From Mangrovivirga cuniculi (GTDB lineage Bacteria > Bacteroidota > Bacteroidia > Cytophagales > Cyclobacteriaceae), in the NCBI RefSeq assembly GCF_005166025.1, contig NZ_CP028923.1, forward strand, positions 1,180,001 to 1,244,000: a stretch of DNA of 64,000 nucleotides, written 5' to 3'. Positions 48,076 to 56,624 of the stretch are shown in pieces (the stretch's first letter is position 1; each line of letters starts with the position of its first letter). The notes under the pieces are model-generated. The model ran no database searches. It had not been told where the DNA came from and saw only the letters and a program-made list of their open reading frames with translations. The position numbers and the translations under genes are program-made.

Positions 48076-48687
48076 TTAATTTACTCGTACTTGATTTTCT
48101 AATGCTTTAAGCTTTTTGAGTTTACTTTTCTTAATCATATTTTTTATAAATCCAATAAACCATGGAACACCATAACCATTTTTAGACAAGTGCTCTCCGG
48201 CAAATTGATAGATTGCATTATTGCCTTTAACACCATGTCCGTCTAGCAGACGATTGTAAAAGTTGAATAAACATCCTACTAATATTGCTTCATGCAGTGC
48301 TTCTTCAGACCAGCCAGCTTCCTTTACTTTTTTTACATCTGATTCCACAAGCTTACTTGGTGTAATGGTGAGTTTTTTGAGATAATGGAATATTGGTTTT
48401 AGTTTATCACTTACAGGTGATGAATCAATATCTTCTACCAACTGCTCAATTACCGTTGGGGGCACTCCAAATTGTTCGGCTACTGCTTTATGTGAGCCGT
48501 GACAAAAAGAACACGCATTTAAACCGGATACATAGGCTGCCATAATTTCCCTCTCGGCAATACTGAAAGAAGATTTTCCTCGCATGATTTCTTGAGAGGC
48601 TTTGTCCATAGGCCCAAGCCTTGGACGATCATTAAATGTGATGTCTGTAATGTCAGAATTTGAGTCTAGATTGCTAAAGAAAGCCAT
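48076..48687 (-). CDS. AhpD-like / carboxymuconolactone decarboxylase family protein
   Basis: A 203-residue peroxidase-related protein. The redox motif is NACSFCHGSHKA with Cys59, Cys62 and His66, exactly the CxxC-x3-H arrangement of AhpD. The helices SIAEREIMAAYVSGLN and EAILVGCLFNFYNRLLDGHG fit the uncharacterised peroxidase-related subgroup. It could reduce peroxides using a thiol donor. Middle of the operon, 12 nt behind the DUF1772 gene. Confidence 0.88.
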   Translation of the reverse strand: MAFFSNLDSNSDITDITFNDRPRLGPMDKASQEIMRGKSSFSIAEREIMAAYVSGLNACSFCHGSHKAVAEQFGVPPTVIEQLVEDIDSSPVSDKLKPIFHYLKKLTITPSKLVESDVKKVKEAGWSEEALHEAILVGCLFNFYNRLLDGHGVKGNNAIYQFAGEHLSKNGYGVPWFIGFIKNMIKKSKLKKLKALENQVRVN

Positions 48688-48699
48688 GATTTTATACGT

Positions 48700-49209
48700 T
48701 TAAAGTGATGCTATTTTTTCTTGTACAAATAGTGCTGTCACAGCCAGTATGAATGACAGAACAGACAAAACTGTTCTAGCCAGGTGTAGTTGATTCCATT
48801 TGGTCTCATAAAACTGCTTGAACTCAGACGCCTTACCAGCACTTAATTCACTAATATTTATATTATCTAATTGATCATTTAAAGGAACATTTCCTAAACC
48901 TGTAATTGCTAAAGGGCCAACGAGGTATATTATTGACGAAGCCAGCAATAGTGAAAAAAGTGTTTTATTTACCTCGTAACTCAAAAGGGTAGAAATTCCT
49001 AACACGATTAAGCTTCCAAAGAAAATAGTAAAGAAAGCCGGATTAAGAATTGCCCTGTTTATCGATTGCATAGTCTGTAGGTACACTTCATCGGAAACCT
49101 TTTGTGTTCCTGGTATCACTGACACAGACCACGCATAAAAAAGACCTGCTGAAAGCCCTGTTAAGATTACTGCTCCAAAAAGGATGATTGATTTAAAAGA
49201 TAGTTCCAT
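48700..49209 (-). CDS. DUF1772 (anthrone-oxygenase-like) membrane protein
   Basis: A 169-residue protein with four TM helices (about residues 8-27, 57-75, 82-103, 141-160). SAGLFYAWSVSVIPGTQKVSD and SINRAILNPAFFTIFFGSL are the conserved DUF1772 blocks. Members include anthrone oxygenase, which oxidises an anthrone without a cofactor, but most are uncharacterised. It lies 2 nt behind the heme-protein gene. Confidence 0.82.
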   Translation of the reverse strand: MELSFKSIILFGAVILTGLSAGLFYAWSVSVIPGTQKVSDEVYLQTMQSINRAILNPAFFTIFFGSLIVLGISTLLSYEVNKTLFSLLLASSIIYLVGPLAITGLGNVPLNDQLDNINISELSAGKASEFKQFYETKWNQLHLARTVLSVLSFILAVTALFVQEKIASL

Positions 49210-49211
49210 AG

Positions 49212-49577
49212 TTAATATATGTTTTCAGTGTTAAGCCATTTTTTAAGGGTTGCGTATTCTTTTGATGTCAGTTTGATCTCATCGCCTTTTGGCATTCGTT
49301 GTTTTACAAAGACTTGTGTATATATTTTAGCTGCTTTTTTAGACATGTTTTTACCTTTAAATACCATAAAAGGATTTTGCTTTCGATGGCAGCTATTGCA
49401 TTTGGTTTCGAGAATTTTCAATGACTCTTTTTTTAGCGTATCATTATTAAATGTTATCGCTGTCGGGTGAATTACTGAAGCCTCAGAATTTTGATGGTAA
49501 GCTATTAAAAGTATGACAGCAGCTTCGATTATACCCAGAAGGATAAGTTTATAAGAGTGCTTTTTCATTGCTTTCAT
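49212..49577 (-). CDS. Small c-type heme protein (DUF1924/cytochrome-like)
   Basis: A 121-residue membrane-anchored protein: TM at about residues 9-27, then a periplasmic part with one heme site CNSCH (Cys60, Cys63, His64). A likely axial methionine lies in KQRMPKGD (Met95), with a closing helix LTSKEYATLKKWLN. Many Bacteroidota proteins of this form are annotated as heme-binding domain proteins. First gene of the operon that continues with DUF1772, AhpD-like and NmrA-like genes. The tandem TTGAC-N7-GCCA element is 45-81 nt upstream. Confidence 0.85.
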   Translation of the reverse strand: MKAMKKHSYKLILLGIIEAAVILLIAYHQNSEASVIHPTAITFNNDTLKKESLKILETKCNSCHRKQNPFMVFKGKNMSKKAAKIYTQVFVKQRMPKGDEIKLTSKEYATLKKWLNTENIY

Positions 49578-49621
49578 GATTTAATCTGAAAGCAAATTTG
49601 AGCACAATTTCTACCTTTAAC

Positions 49622-49658
49622 TTGACTGATTAAGCCAATGATTTGACTTTTTGAGCCA
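49622..49658. promoter_or_regulatory. Tandem operator A (TTGAC-N7-GCCA, twice, 21 bp apart)
   Basis: Half-sites are TTGAC (49622) N7 GCCA (49634) and TTGAC (49643) N7 GCCA (49655). Read on the minus strand a TTTG box lies at 49596-49593, 25 nt downstream. It sits between the AraC gene and the operon starting at 49577. The same element occurs at 52517 and 56436. Confidence 0.75.
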
Positions 49659-49672
49659 AATGATATGAGTTG

Positions 49673-50659
49673 TTAACTTTTTCGAAATTCGACAGGGGAG
49701 AGTCCACTCCATCGTTTAAACGCACGATTGAATGCACTTTGTTCTGAGAATCCTGTTTCAAAAGCAATTTCCGCAATACTTCTAGACGTGCTTTTGAGCA
49801 GATGCTTAGCAACTTCTTCTTGGGTCTTCTTAATTAGGTCTCGATAAGATACACCGGATTCTGATAATCTTCTTGTCAACGTTCGGTTGCTCATACCAAT
49901 ATGCTCGGCAATTTGATGAATACTGGGTATTCCACTTGGAAGAGCATCTTTTATAAGTTTTTCAACATCGTATACCAGTTTACTTCCCGAGATTTTTAAA
50001 CCACTGGCTTCTTCTTCAACCCGGGCGACAAGAAAACTGTTAATGCTTGAGTCAGCCTTAGCTGTCCTAGTCTCTAAGTCTGATGTTTTATAAGTAATAG
50101 AATAATGAGGCTGGTTAAACAGTATACAGCATTGGAAGGCATCTTTATAAGAGCTGAGATCTTTAGGTGGACTGTGCTTGAAAGAAACTTCCACGGGCCT
50201 GATGGCTGTTTCGGTCATAGCTTGTAATACCACCACAGTAGCCGATAAAGTGGCTTCGTTAGATAATTCAAGTCCTCTTCGATGAGGTTCTCTTTGTAAA
50301 TAAATAACTGACTTATCAGGCTTTTTATCGACTTTAAATATATAGGTATTCGAAAGAAGTTTGAAATAGCGCTCACTTCGATCAAATATTTCTCCAGCCC
50401 AGGAGCAAGTCCTCCATGACAGCCCCAAAACACCGTAATCTGCAATTTTCATCTGCTGACCTACCCTTACTGAAAAGCCAGGGCCAAGCTTTTCATCAAT
50501 CATTTCATGTAGGGCAAAAAATTCATTAGCTGGAACGGCCTGGATAGAATCAAGATCAGAAATAGGAGTAGAAAGGTGCTGAAATTCATCCTCTGTCATG
50601 CCTTCAGCAAGTGCATGGTTAATTACTTTGCGATATAGGTTTACAGAGATGTATTTCAA
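49673..50659 (-). CDS. AraC-family regulator with Arabinose_bd-like (OruR-type) sensor domain
   Basis: A 328-residue regulator. The first 200 residues fit the N-terminal domain of OruR/ArgR-like AraC proteins (DLDSIQAVPANEFFALHEMI, GVLGLSWRTCSWAGEIFDRSERY). The C-terminal 95 residues hold two HTH motifs, HQIAEHIGMSNRTLTRRLSESG and SIAEIAFETGFSEQSAFNRAFKRWSG, with the family ending SPVEFRKS. It is transcribed in the same direction as, and directly upstream of, the heme/DUF1772/AhpD/NmrA operon. Tandem direct repeats of the kind such regulators bind lie just behind its stop. Confidence 0.9.
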   Translation of the reverse strand: MKYISVNLYRKVINHALAEGMTEDEFQHLSTPISDLDSIQAVPANEFFALHEMIDEKLGPGFSVRVGQQMKIADYGVLGLSWRTCSWAGEIFDRSERYFKLLSNTYIFKVDKKPDKSVIYLQREPHRRGLELSNEATLSATVVVLQAMTETAIRPVEVSFKHSPPKDLSSYKDAFQCCILFNQPHYSITYKTSDLETRTAKADSSINSFLVARVEEEASGLKISGSKLVYDVEKLIKDALPSGIPSIHQIAEHIGMSNRTLTRRLSESGVSYRDLIKKTQEEVAKHLLKSTSRSIAEIAFETGFSEQSAFNRAFKRWSGLSPVEFRKS

Positions 50660-51009
50660 ATGAATGAAACTTCTATTAAAGCACTATTTCTAAAGATAAT
50701 CAACGCTTTTATTCGGAGCAAGGTTATTCTTGAGCCAGTCAATCGAAATTTCACCCTTATTGGTGTTATGACCAACAAGCTTCACCCCAAGTACGTCATT
50801 CCGGAAGTAGCCTGTCTGCCGAGAGGCAGGCGTAACGGATATCCGGAATCTCTTAGCCTCATTGTTTCAGTTTCTCCACAATTTCAATAGACGTGCACTG
50901 AGCACTCTTTTTAAAATCTACCCAAAGTATTGGTTTGTTTACTTTCAGGTAGGGCAGTTGAGGTATCTGCAATAATATTTGTTATCATCGAATATACCTA
51001 AAACCCCAA
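50660..51009. other. Intergenic with structured repeats
   Basis: Contains an imperfect palindrome at 50756-50779 (CTTATTGGTG-TTAT-GACCAACAAG) that matches 21 of 24 bases of the palindrome at 56502, and a nested structure at 50798-50849: outer arms ATTCCGGA / TCCGGAAT around CTGCC-GAGA-GGCAG. No coding frame is supported. Confidence 0.55.
50798..50849. repeat. Nested inverted repeat
   Basis: Outer arms ATTCCGGA (50798) and TCCGGAAT (50842), inner stem CTGCC-GAGA-GGCAG. Without a T run it is not a standard terminator; probably a dispersed repeat element. Confidence 0.55.
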
Positions 51010-52443
51010 TTATCGCTCCACTATCAGGTATTCTGCATACCTCAATGCTGTCGCTATTAAATTATTTCTATTCTTTGCCTTTTCTTTAAAAAGACTTAAT
51101 TGCTCAGGATTGATTTTTCTTCCTTTTACAAAAACCATATTGGGTTTTTGAAGAGTTTTTAAATCGTCAAGAGGGTTTTCTTCCAATAGAAGGAGGTTAG
51201 CTACTTTACCATTCTCTATACTTCCTAGTTCAGTCAAAAATGCATGTGTCTTCGAAGGATTTATGGTAGCTGTCTTAAGTACCTCATAATTGCTCATTCC
51301 GGCCTCTTTATAGAATTCCAGTTCTTGATGTATAGAGAAACCAGGTAAGGTAATACCAATACCCGCATCAGTTCCGCAGACAATGTTGACTCCATTTTCA
51401 TATAACTTCTTTATGATAAGCAGATGAAAATCATGTTGGTCCTTAATACGTTTTGTAACAGTTGAATCTTCCTGTTTAGTGCTATTCCATCTATCAAATT
51501 GAGCTTCGCTATCTATCGCATGTATGAGTGGATTTATATAATCCAACTCCTCAGAGGTGAGGATATTTTCATTTTGAAGCATATTGTAGATGTTATAATA
51601 AACAATGAGGGTAGGGCTCAGAGTTGCATGAGGGTTCGCTACATAACCATTAATTATTTCATTAAGCTTTGCTGTATCTAATTGATAATTCAAAGGTTGT
51701 TGCACAAACTCTTCAGCATGCTCTATAGTTGTGATCAGTGAATTAAAGTGATAATCATAAGAAACTTCTGGAGTTGGGTGAGCAACAACATCCATTTTGG
51801 AAATATCAGCTTGCTTAAGAATTGCCTCGAATAATTCCTCTGTTAGTCCATAATAAGTCTTAACGAAATCATATCCTCGGTCTTTGTAGTTGATGATTTT
51901 TTCTTTTGCTTCTTCGGGTGCTACAAGATTGACGTTATCATCGCCAATGAACTGCGGGCCTGTTAGTTTAGGAGAAGAGGTAAAGAATAATGGAGCAATT
52001 AATTGACCTTCCATCACCTCTTTTTTTATTCTTAGGTGCATGGGTTGCCCCCAAAGATTGCGAACGGCTGTAACACCGTTAGCTAAATACAAACCGAGTT
52101 CATATTTATCCCAGACATGCACGTGCATGTCAGTCAAACCAGGTGAAAGAAAGCCACCTTTACCATCTATCTCAGCCAGATTTTCACGATTCAAAGTGTC
52201 GCCTATACTACTTATCAAGCCGTTTTTGATTGTAACACTGGAATTTAATATTACCGTATCGGCAGTCATTGGAATAATGTTGACATTTCTTATCATATAG
52301 TTATTCAAACCAGCCGCAGGTTGATTCTTCAACTTCAAAAAGGAAGTCTGATAAGAATCCACAATAAGAATACTAATTAAGGCGATAAGAATTAGTACTA
52401 TCAACCCTCCAAGCCCAAGAAGTGCTTTCTTTAGAATTTTCAT
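51010..52443 (-). CDS. Membrane-anchored metal-dependent amidohydrolase
   Basis: A 477-residue protein with an N-terminal TM (about residues 8-28) and an amidohydrolase/imidazolonepropionase-like barrel. Metal ligands are HVH at 107-109 (GLTDMHVHVW), a lysine in FVKTYYG, histidines in VVAHPTPE and TIEHAEEF, and the aspartate in CGTDAGIG. The set is complete, so it should be active, on the periplasmic face if the anchor orientation is standard. The substrate may be an amide, dipeptide or lactam. The tandem operator B lies 74-110 nt upstream. Confidence 0.88.
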   Translation of the reverse strand: MKILKKALLGLGGLIVLILIALISILIVDSYQTSFLKLKNQPAAGLNNYMIRNVNIIPMTADTVILNSSVTIKNGLISSIGDTLNRENLAEIDGKGGFLSPGLTDMHVHVWDKYELGLYLANGVTAVRNLWGQPMHLRIKKEVMEGQLIAPLFFTSSPKLTGPQFIGDDNVNLVAPEEAKEKIINYKDRGYDFVKTYYGLTEELFEAILKQADISKMDVVAHPTPEVSYDYHFNSLITTIEHAEEFVQQPLNYQLDTAKLNEIINGYVANPHATLSPTLIVYYNIYNMLQNENILTSEELDYINPLIHAIDSEAQFDRWNSTKQEDSTVTKRIKDQHDFHLLIIKKLYENGVNIVCGTDAGIGITLPGFSIHQELEFYKEAGMSNYEVLKTATINPSKTHAFLTELGSIENGKVANLLLLEENPLDDLKTLQKPNMVFVKGRKINPEQLSLFKEKAKNRNNLIATALRYAEYLIVER

Positions 52444-52516
52444 ACTAAGTTTTTAGCGTTTGCATATTTGGAGATAAATTACTTATCCTAAATTCAGTTA
52501 TAAAAACAGGAGAGTC

Positions 52517-52553
52517 TTGACTTTTAAAGCCAAAGATTTGACATGTTATGCCA
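52517..52553. promoter_or_regulatory. Tandem operator B (TTGAC-N7-GCCA, twice, 21 bp apart)
   Basis: Half-sites TTGAC (52517) N7 GCCA (52529) and TTGAC (52538) N7 GCCA (52550), upstream of the amidohydrolase start at 52443. A -7-like TTTA box lies at 52492-52489 on the minus strand, 24 nt away. Confidence 0.75.
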
Positions 52554-52738
52554 ATAGATTGAACAATTCTGACAAACAAAGACAGGTTAGCCTACTGTTA
52601 GATAATATCAATGATTCAAAAGATTGCGCGTATTTCGCTTTATTTAATTAGTTTAAAATCACCTTTACTAAACTCTTTGGTTAATGGTTTAATAAAAATA
52701 TTTATTGTTGTAGTGGTTTAAGCGTCCGTCTCAAATTT

Positions 52739-54547
52739 TTATATCTCCCAGAACTTAATAGGGATTATATTCCAAACCCATAATATAATTATCCATTGTA
52801 TGAGGAGCGTGAAAATTAAAATGTCGATATTCCATCCGTTCTGATTTCTCCAAGAAACTACAATACCATAAAGTAAGGAGAAAGGCAGGGCTCCTGTAAT
52901 AATGGTCAATAGTAAATTACCTATTGTCAAATCCCCCATTTGGTTAAAAGAATGAATAAAGAAAAATGGAACAGGCACAAATAGTAGCAAAATAAAAAGG
53001 AAGGGTACAAAGACGGCATGATTAATAAATAACCTTTTTTGCTTAATCAGTACAAATACCCCTTTGGATAAAATAATAATCATTCCGGCAATTCCTAAAG
53101 CAAGACTGAGCCAAAGTAGAGCCAAATAAAATGGACTTACTTTTTTATAAGTGGCTAAGCCATCTGAATATATATATTCGCCATCCAACTTATAGAAAAT
53201 ATGAGACGCTTTAACACGATCATCCTTTCTGTACAAATTTTTTTCTACTTTAAACAAAGAGTAATTTTTTTGTTGTAAAGATTTTATTATTAATTCCTCT
53301 TTTTCTTTTCCTGATTCAATTCTAATGCTATTAAATAGCAAATCAAGATAAGCAAACAGTTCAAATCTGACCGGAGCTAATTTGTAATATCCTTCAACAT
53401 TCTTCACATTTAAAGAAGTCTGTGAATTAGATAATGGTGATGGGAGTGGCTGATGAACTTTAAGGTGTTCTATGAAAATTTTGTTGAACGCTTGATAATC
53501 TGCAGTTTTATGATCCATATTAAAGCTGATAAAAAACGACTTCTTTTCTTCAGGAAATAAGTAAAGTGATGCTCGGTACCCGATTACGTTCCCTGAATGA
53601 TAATATCCTATAACACCATATCTATCTCTATAACTTAAGCCGAATTGATACCCACGATCTAAACCTTGTTTATTTACCTCTGTCTGTGTTGGTTTTCCCA
53701 TTGCTCTCAATAATTCTAATTCAATGAAGGGTTTACCTTCTATTTTACCATCACTCATAAGGAAACGGGCCAATAATGCCATATCATAGGTAGTTGTAGT
53801 AAACTGTCCAGCTGGCCGCAAGTACATAGGGACACATGGCTGAATTACACCCCCATCAAAATGCCCCATTGCGAGATCGGGATCATCATCCTGAGAAACA
53901 AACTGAAATGTACTGTTTTTCATTCCCAGAGGCATCAACAGGTTCTCATCAAGGTAGACTTCATAGGGTTGGCCTGTTACATGTTCGATGATTGACCCCA
54001 ACAACGTATATCCCATATTCGAGTAAGAAAAACGACTCCCGGGCTTTGTTCTAATAGTTAAAACATCAGGATCTCGGCTGAACACTTCCAATAATGGGGA
54101 GTTTGTTTGAGCTTCCTCACTAAATACCTGCCAAAACCTGGCATCCTCTAAACCTGATGTATGATTTAAGAGATCTATCACTGTGACTTTCCGTGTTTTC
54201 TGCCAGGGGTTTTCGAAAGAGATAGCAGGAATTAATTGCTCAACAGGAGTTTCTAAATCTATTTTATTTTCGGTTATCAACCTGAGGATTCCTGTGGCGA
54301 TAAGTGTTTTGGTTATAGAACCAATTTGTATTTTATTATTAGCTGTTAGTTTTTCACCTGTGGTAGCATTCTTTAAACCGACTGCTCCCGTGGAAATCAT
54401 TCCATCGTTAATCGTTGACCAAGAAGCTCCAATCAGCTCTTCTTGTTGCAAGGTGTTTTTTAGTTGTTTTTTGAGGTCTTCATCAGATTGCGCTAATAAG
54501 GTTGATGTGGCAAAAAAATAAATAATGAGCCAAGTGAATCTCTTCAT
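52739..54547 (-). CDS. Beta-lactamase-family serine hydrolase with C-terminal TM region
   Basis: A 602-residue protein with signal peptide (residues 1-20). The penicillin-binding-like domain has SxxK at Ser77-Lys80 (IGSITKTL) and YSN at Tyr175-Asn177 (FSYSNMGY). After a beta-rich region the last 145 residues hold about four TM helices (from about 455), an arrangement typical of class-C beta-lactamase/esterase-like membrane proteins of Bacteroidota. It could be a peptidase or esterase of the envelope. It lies 100 nt behind the next serine hydrolase gene; no tandem operator precedes it directly. Confidence 0.88.
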   Translation of the reverse strand: MKRFTWLIIYFFATSTLLAQSDEDLKKQLKNTLQQEELIGASWSTINDGMISTGAVGLKNATTGEKLTANNKIQIGSITKTLIATGILRLITENKIDLETPVEQLIPAISFENPWQKTRKVTVIDLLNHTSGLEDARFWQVFSEEAQTNSPLLEVFSRDPDVLTIRTKPGSRFSYSNMGYTLLGSIIEHVTGQPYEVYLDENLLMPLGMKNSTFQFVSQDDDPDLAMGHFDGGVIQPCVPMYLRPAGQFTTTTYDMALLARFLMSDGKIEGKPFIELELLRAMGKPTQTEVNKQGLDRGYQFGLSYRDRYGVIGYYHSGNVIGYRASLYLFPEEKKSFFISFNMDHKTADYQAFNKIFIEHLKVHQPLPSPLSNSQTSLNVKNVEGYYKLAPVRFELFAYLDLLFNSIRIESGKEKEELIIKSLQQKNYSLFKVEKNLYRKDDRVKASHIFYKLDGEYIYSDGLATYKKVSPFYLALLWLSLALGIAGMIIILSKGVFVLIKQKRLFINHAVFVPFLFILLLFVPVPFFFIHSFNQMGDLTIGNLLLTIITGALPFSLLYGIVVSWRNQNGWNIDILIFTLLIQWIIILWVWNIIPIKFWEI

Positions 54548-54646
54548 ATCAGGATCACGAGTATAGTGATGTTTTGTTTCATTTTATGATAAACTGTTTG
54601 CAACAATCTTATAAATGAAAAGTAGCTGACTTATGTATTCTATTTT

Positions 54647-56380
54647 TTATTTACGTTTTTTAGTGGTATACTTTTTAAACCATACATTTCGAGTACGACC
54701 ATTTGACATTCTTAAGCCCGTAATATTTCCGTTTTCATTTCTTTCTATTTCAACAGTTCCTACAGGCCAATGACCAGAAAAAATATCATCATATAACTGT
54801 TCTAGTTTTATTATTCCGTGCCTTGCATGTTCAAGGTAAATATTAGAGTTGTTATCAATAGAAATTGAATACATGGATTTTAATTCCGGGCTGTAATAAT
54901 TTCCAACAAGCGTATTAAAATCATTTATTTTCATCTCTAAGTTCTTTTGAAGAAAAGTGAAGATTCCGGGTAAATTACTATCCGTCTTAATAATCATTTG
55001 ATGTGTAATATCCTCAAATTGTACGATTGGTTTAATTGATGGGTGGTCCATTATAAACGTTTGTTTGCCTATTGGTAACAAGGGCCATTCGTTTTCCGCT
55101 GAACTTGAGTATTGTAAAGTGTCATTTTTTAAATAAACTTTGCGTCCAGTTTTCTCAGAATCACTCCAGTAAATACCTTCAAACTCCTGAAGTTTTTTCT
55201 TTGACAACTTGATAAATTTAGCCGGTAATTTGGCAGATGTTGTTGCGGGTTTTGTTATTGAATTATTCTTTTTAACTAATAATATATCAGAAATCTCGTT
55301 TGCTTTAGATCCAATATTACTCCTTGAATAATTAGTTAGAATTACAATATTGAGTTGTTCTTCAGGAAAGGTTCTTACTAACGCCCTAAAACCACCAACA
55401 GCTCCTCCATGTTGTATTACCTTTCTACCCGAGTAATCTTCAATACGAACCCCAAAACCATAGTTTGTTTCAAAACCATTTTTTAGTGGTTTCGTGAATA
55501 GCAACTTCTTAAAGGCAGATTCCCAATTATTTTGAGGCGCACTAAAATTTTGTAGCCAGATATTCAAATCTTCTATTGTAGAGTGTATATTTCCAGAACC
55601 AAAATAACCCCAATATTCTACAGCTCGCTCAAAGTCTTCTCGCAAGTAGTATGATGTAGCATTATTCGGGACAATTTCATTTATAGAGGTTTCTACATAT
55701 GTGTCTTTCATTCCCAATGGTAAAAAGACATTTTGCTTCATCCATAGATCAAATTTCAACTGGCTAATATTTTCAATAATTTTAGCTAAAAGTATATATC
55801 CAGTATTGCTGTATAAAAATTCTTCGTTAGGTTTAAAGTTGAGTTCCTTTTGATTTTTTATTATTCTATAAATATCATCATTTGTTTCCAAATCCCCTCT
55901 TCTCCAACCAGCTAACCCCAATAAACCATGTAAATCTCTCAACCCACTTGTATGGTACATTAAATGACGAATGGTAATGATTTCACCAAAATCTGGTATA
56001 TCTGGAATGTGTTTTCTAATATCATCATCAAAGGAAAGTTTGTTTTGCTCTTCTAATAATACAATACCCATAGCTGTGAATTGTTTTGATATGGAACCAA
56101 TATTAAAAAGAGTGTTGTTTGTATTTGGGATGTTATATTCAATATTAGCTAAGCCATAGGATTTTGAAAAAATGGTTTTTCCTTCCTTTGATACTAATAC
56201 AACGCCACCTGGATGATTAGATACATTCCAGGAAGTAAAAAGGCTATCAATTTTATTTAACTGTTTCTGACTTATTTGTCCAAAGCCCTGAAAGGAAATA
56301 ACCAGGAAAATAATTACAACAGAGTTTTTATGGCCTTTCAGTAATCTCAATTGGCTTCTTTTTAAAAGTGCTCCTATCAT
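54647..56380 (-). CDS. Beta-lactamase-family serine hydrolase
   Basis: The frame is open to an ATG at 56452, but that start would place codons over the tandem operator C (56436-56472). The ATG at 56380 precedes a normal signal region (VVIIFLVISFQGFG-Q) and gives 577 residues, so it is preferred. The catalytic domain has SxxK (NIGSISKQF, about Ser96-Lys99) and YSN (FLYSNTGY); HGGAVGGFRALVR is the third motif. The C-terminal 200 residues are a DUF3471-like beta domain. A truncated near-identical copy of the C-terminal third lies at 43460-44200. Confidence 0.88.
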   Translation of the reverse strand: MIGALLKRSQLRLLKGHKNSVVIIFLVISFQGFGQISQKQLNKIDSLFTSWNVSNHPGGVVLVSKEGKTIFSKSYGLANIEYNIPNTNNTLFNIGSISKQFTAMGIVLLEEQNKLSFDDDIRKHIPDIPDFGEIITIRHLMYHTSGLRDLHGLLGLAGWRRGDLETNDDIYRIIKNQKELNFKPNEEFLYSNTGYILLAKIIENISQLKFDLWMKQNVFLPLGMKDTYVETSINEIVPNNATSYYLREDFERAVEYWGYFGSGNIHSTIEDLNIWLQNFSAPQNNWESAFKKLLFTKPLKNGFETNYGFGVRIEDYSGRKVIQHGGAVGGFRALVRTFPEEQLNIVILTNYSRSNIGSKANEISDILLVKKNNSITKPATTSAKLPAKFIKLSKKKLQEFEGIYWSDSEKTGRKVYLKNDTLQYSSSAENEWPLLPIGKQTFIMDHPSIKPIVQFEDITHQMIIKTDSNLPGIFTFLQKNLEMKINDFNTLVGNYYSPELKSMYSISIDNNSNIYLEHARHGIIKLEQLYDDIFSGHWPVGTVEIERNENGNITGLRMSNGRTRNVWFKKYTTKKRK

Positions 56381-56435
56381 GGTGTGATTATTTAATATTG
56401 TTAGTACAAAAATCATCAGAAACCTGAAGTTATTT

Positions 56436-56472
56436 TTGACACCTTGGGCCACTTTTTTGACACTTTAAGCCA
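56436..56472. promoter_or_regulatory. Tandem operator C (TTGAC-N7-GCCA, twice, 21 bp apart)
   Basis: Half-sites TTGAC (56436) N7 GCCA (56448) and TTGAC (56457) N7 GCCA (56469). A minus-strand TTTG box is at 56410-56407, 25 nt away, as in operator A. It lies 56-92 nt upstream of ATG 56380. Confidence 0.75.
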
Positions 56473-56501
56473 GATTGATATTTTTAGTATGATCTTTTAC
56501 C

Positions 56502-56605
56502 CTTGTTGGTGTTGTCACCAACAAGCTTAATGCGTGGAAGTAAGCTCGATTCAATTCGATCATCATTACTATAAACGATATGATGTTGGCGAAAACACCA
56601 ACATC
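56502..56605. repeat. Pair of palindromes (REP-like)
   Basis: CTTGTTGGTG-TTGT-CACCAACAAG at 56502-56525 is a perfect 10-bp inverted repeat. GATGTTGGCG-AAAA-CACCAACATC at 56582-56605 is one with a single mismatch. Both share the core TTGGTG/CACCAA and lie 80 bp apart in a gene-free gap; a relative lies at 50756. Neither is followed by a T run. Confidence 0.6.
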
Positions 56606-56624
56606 GGCATAAATTAAAGCAAGG

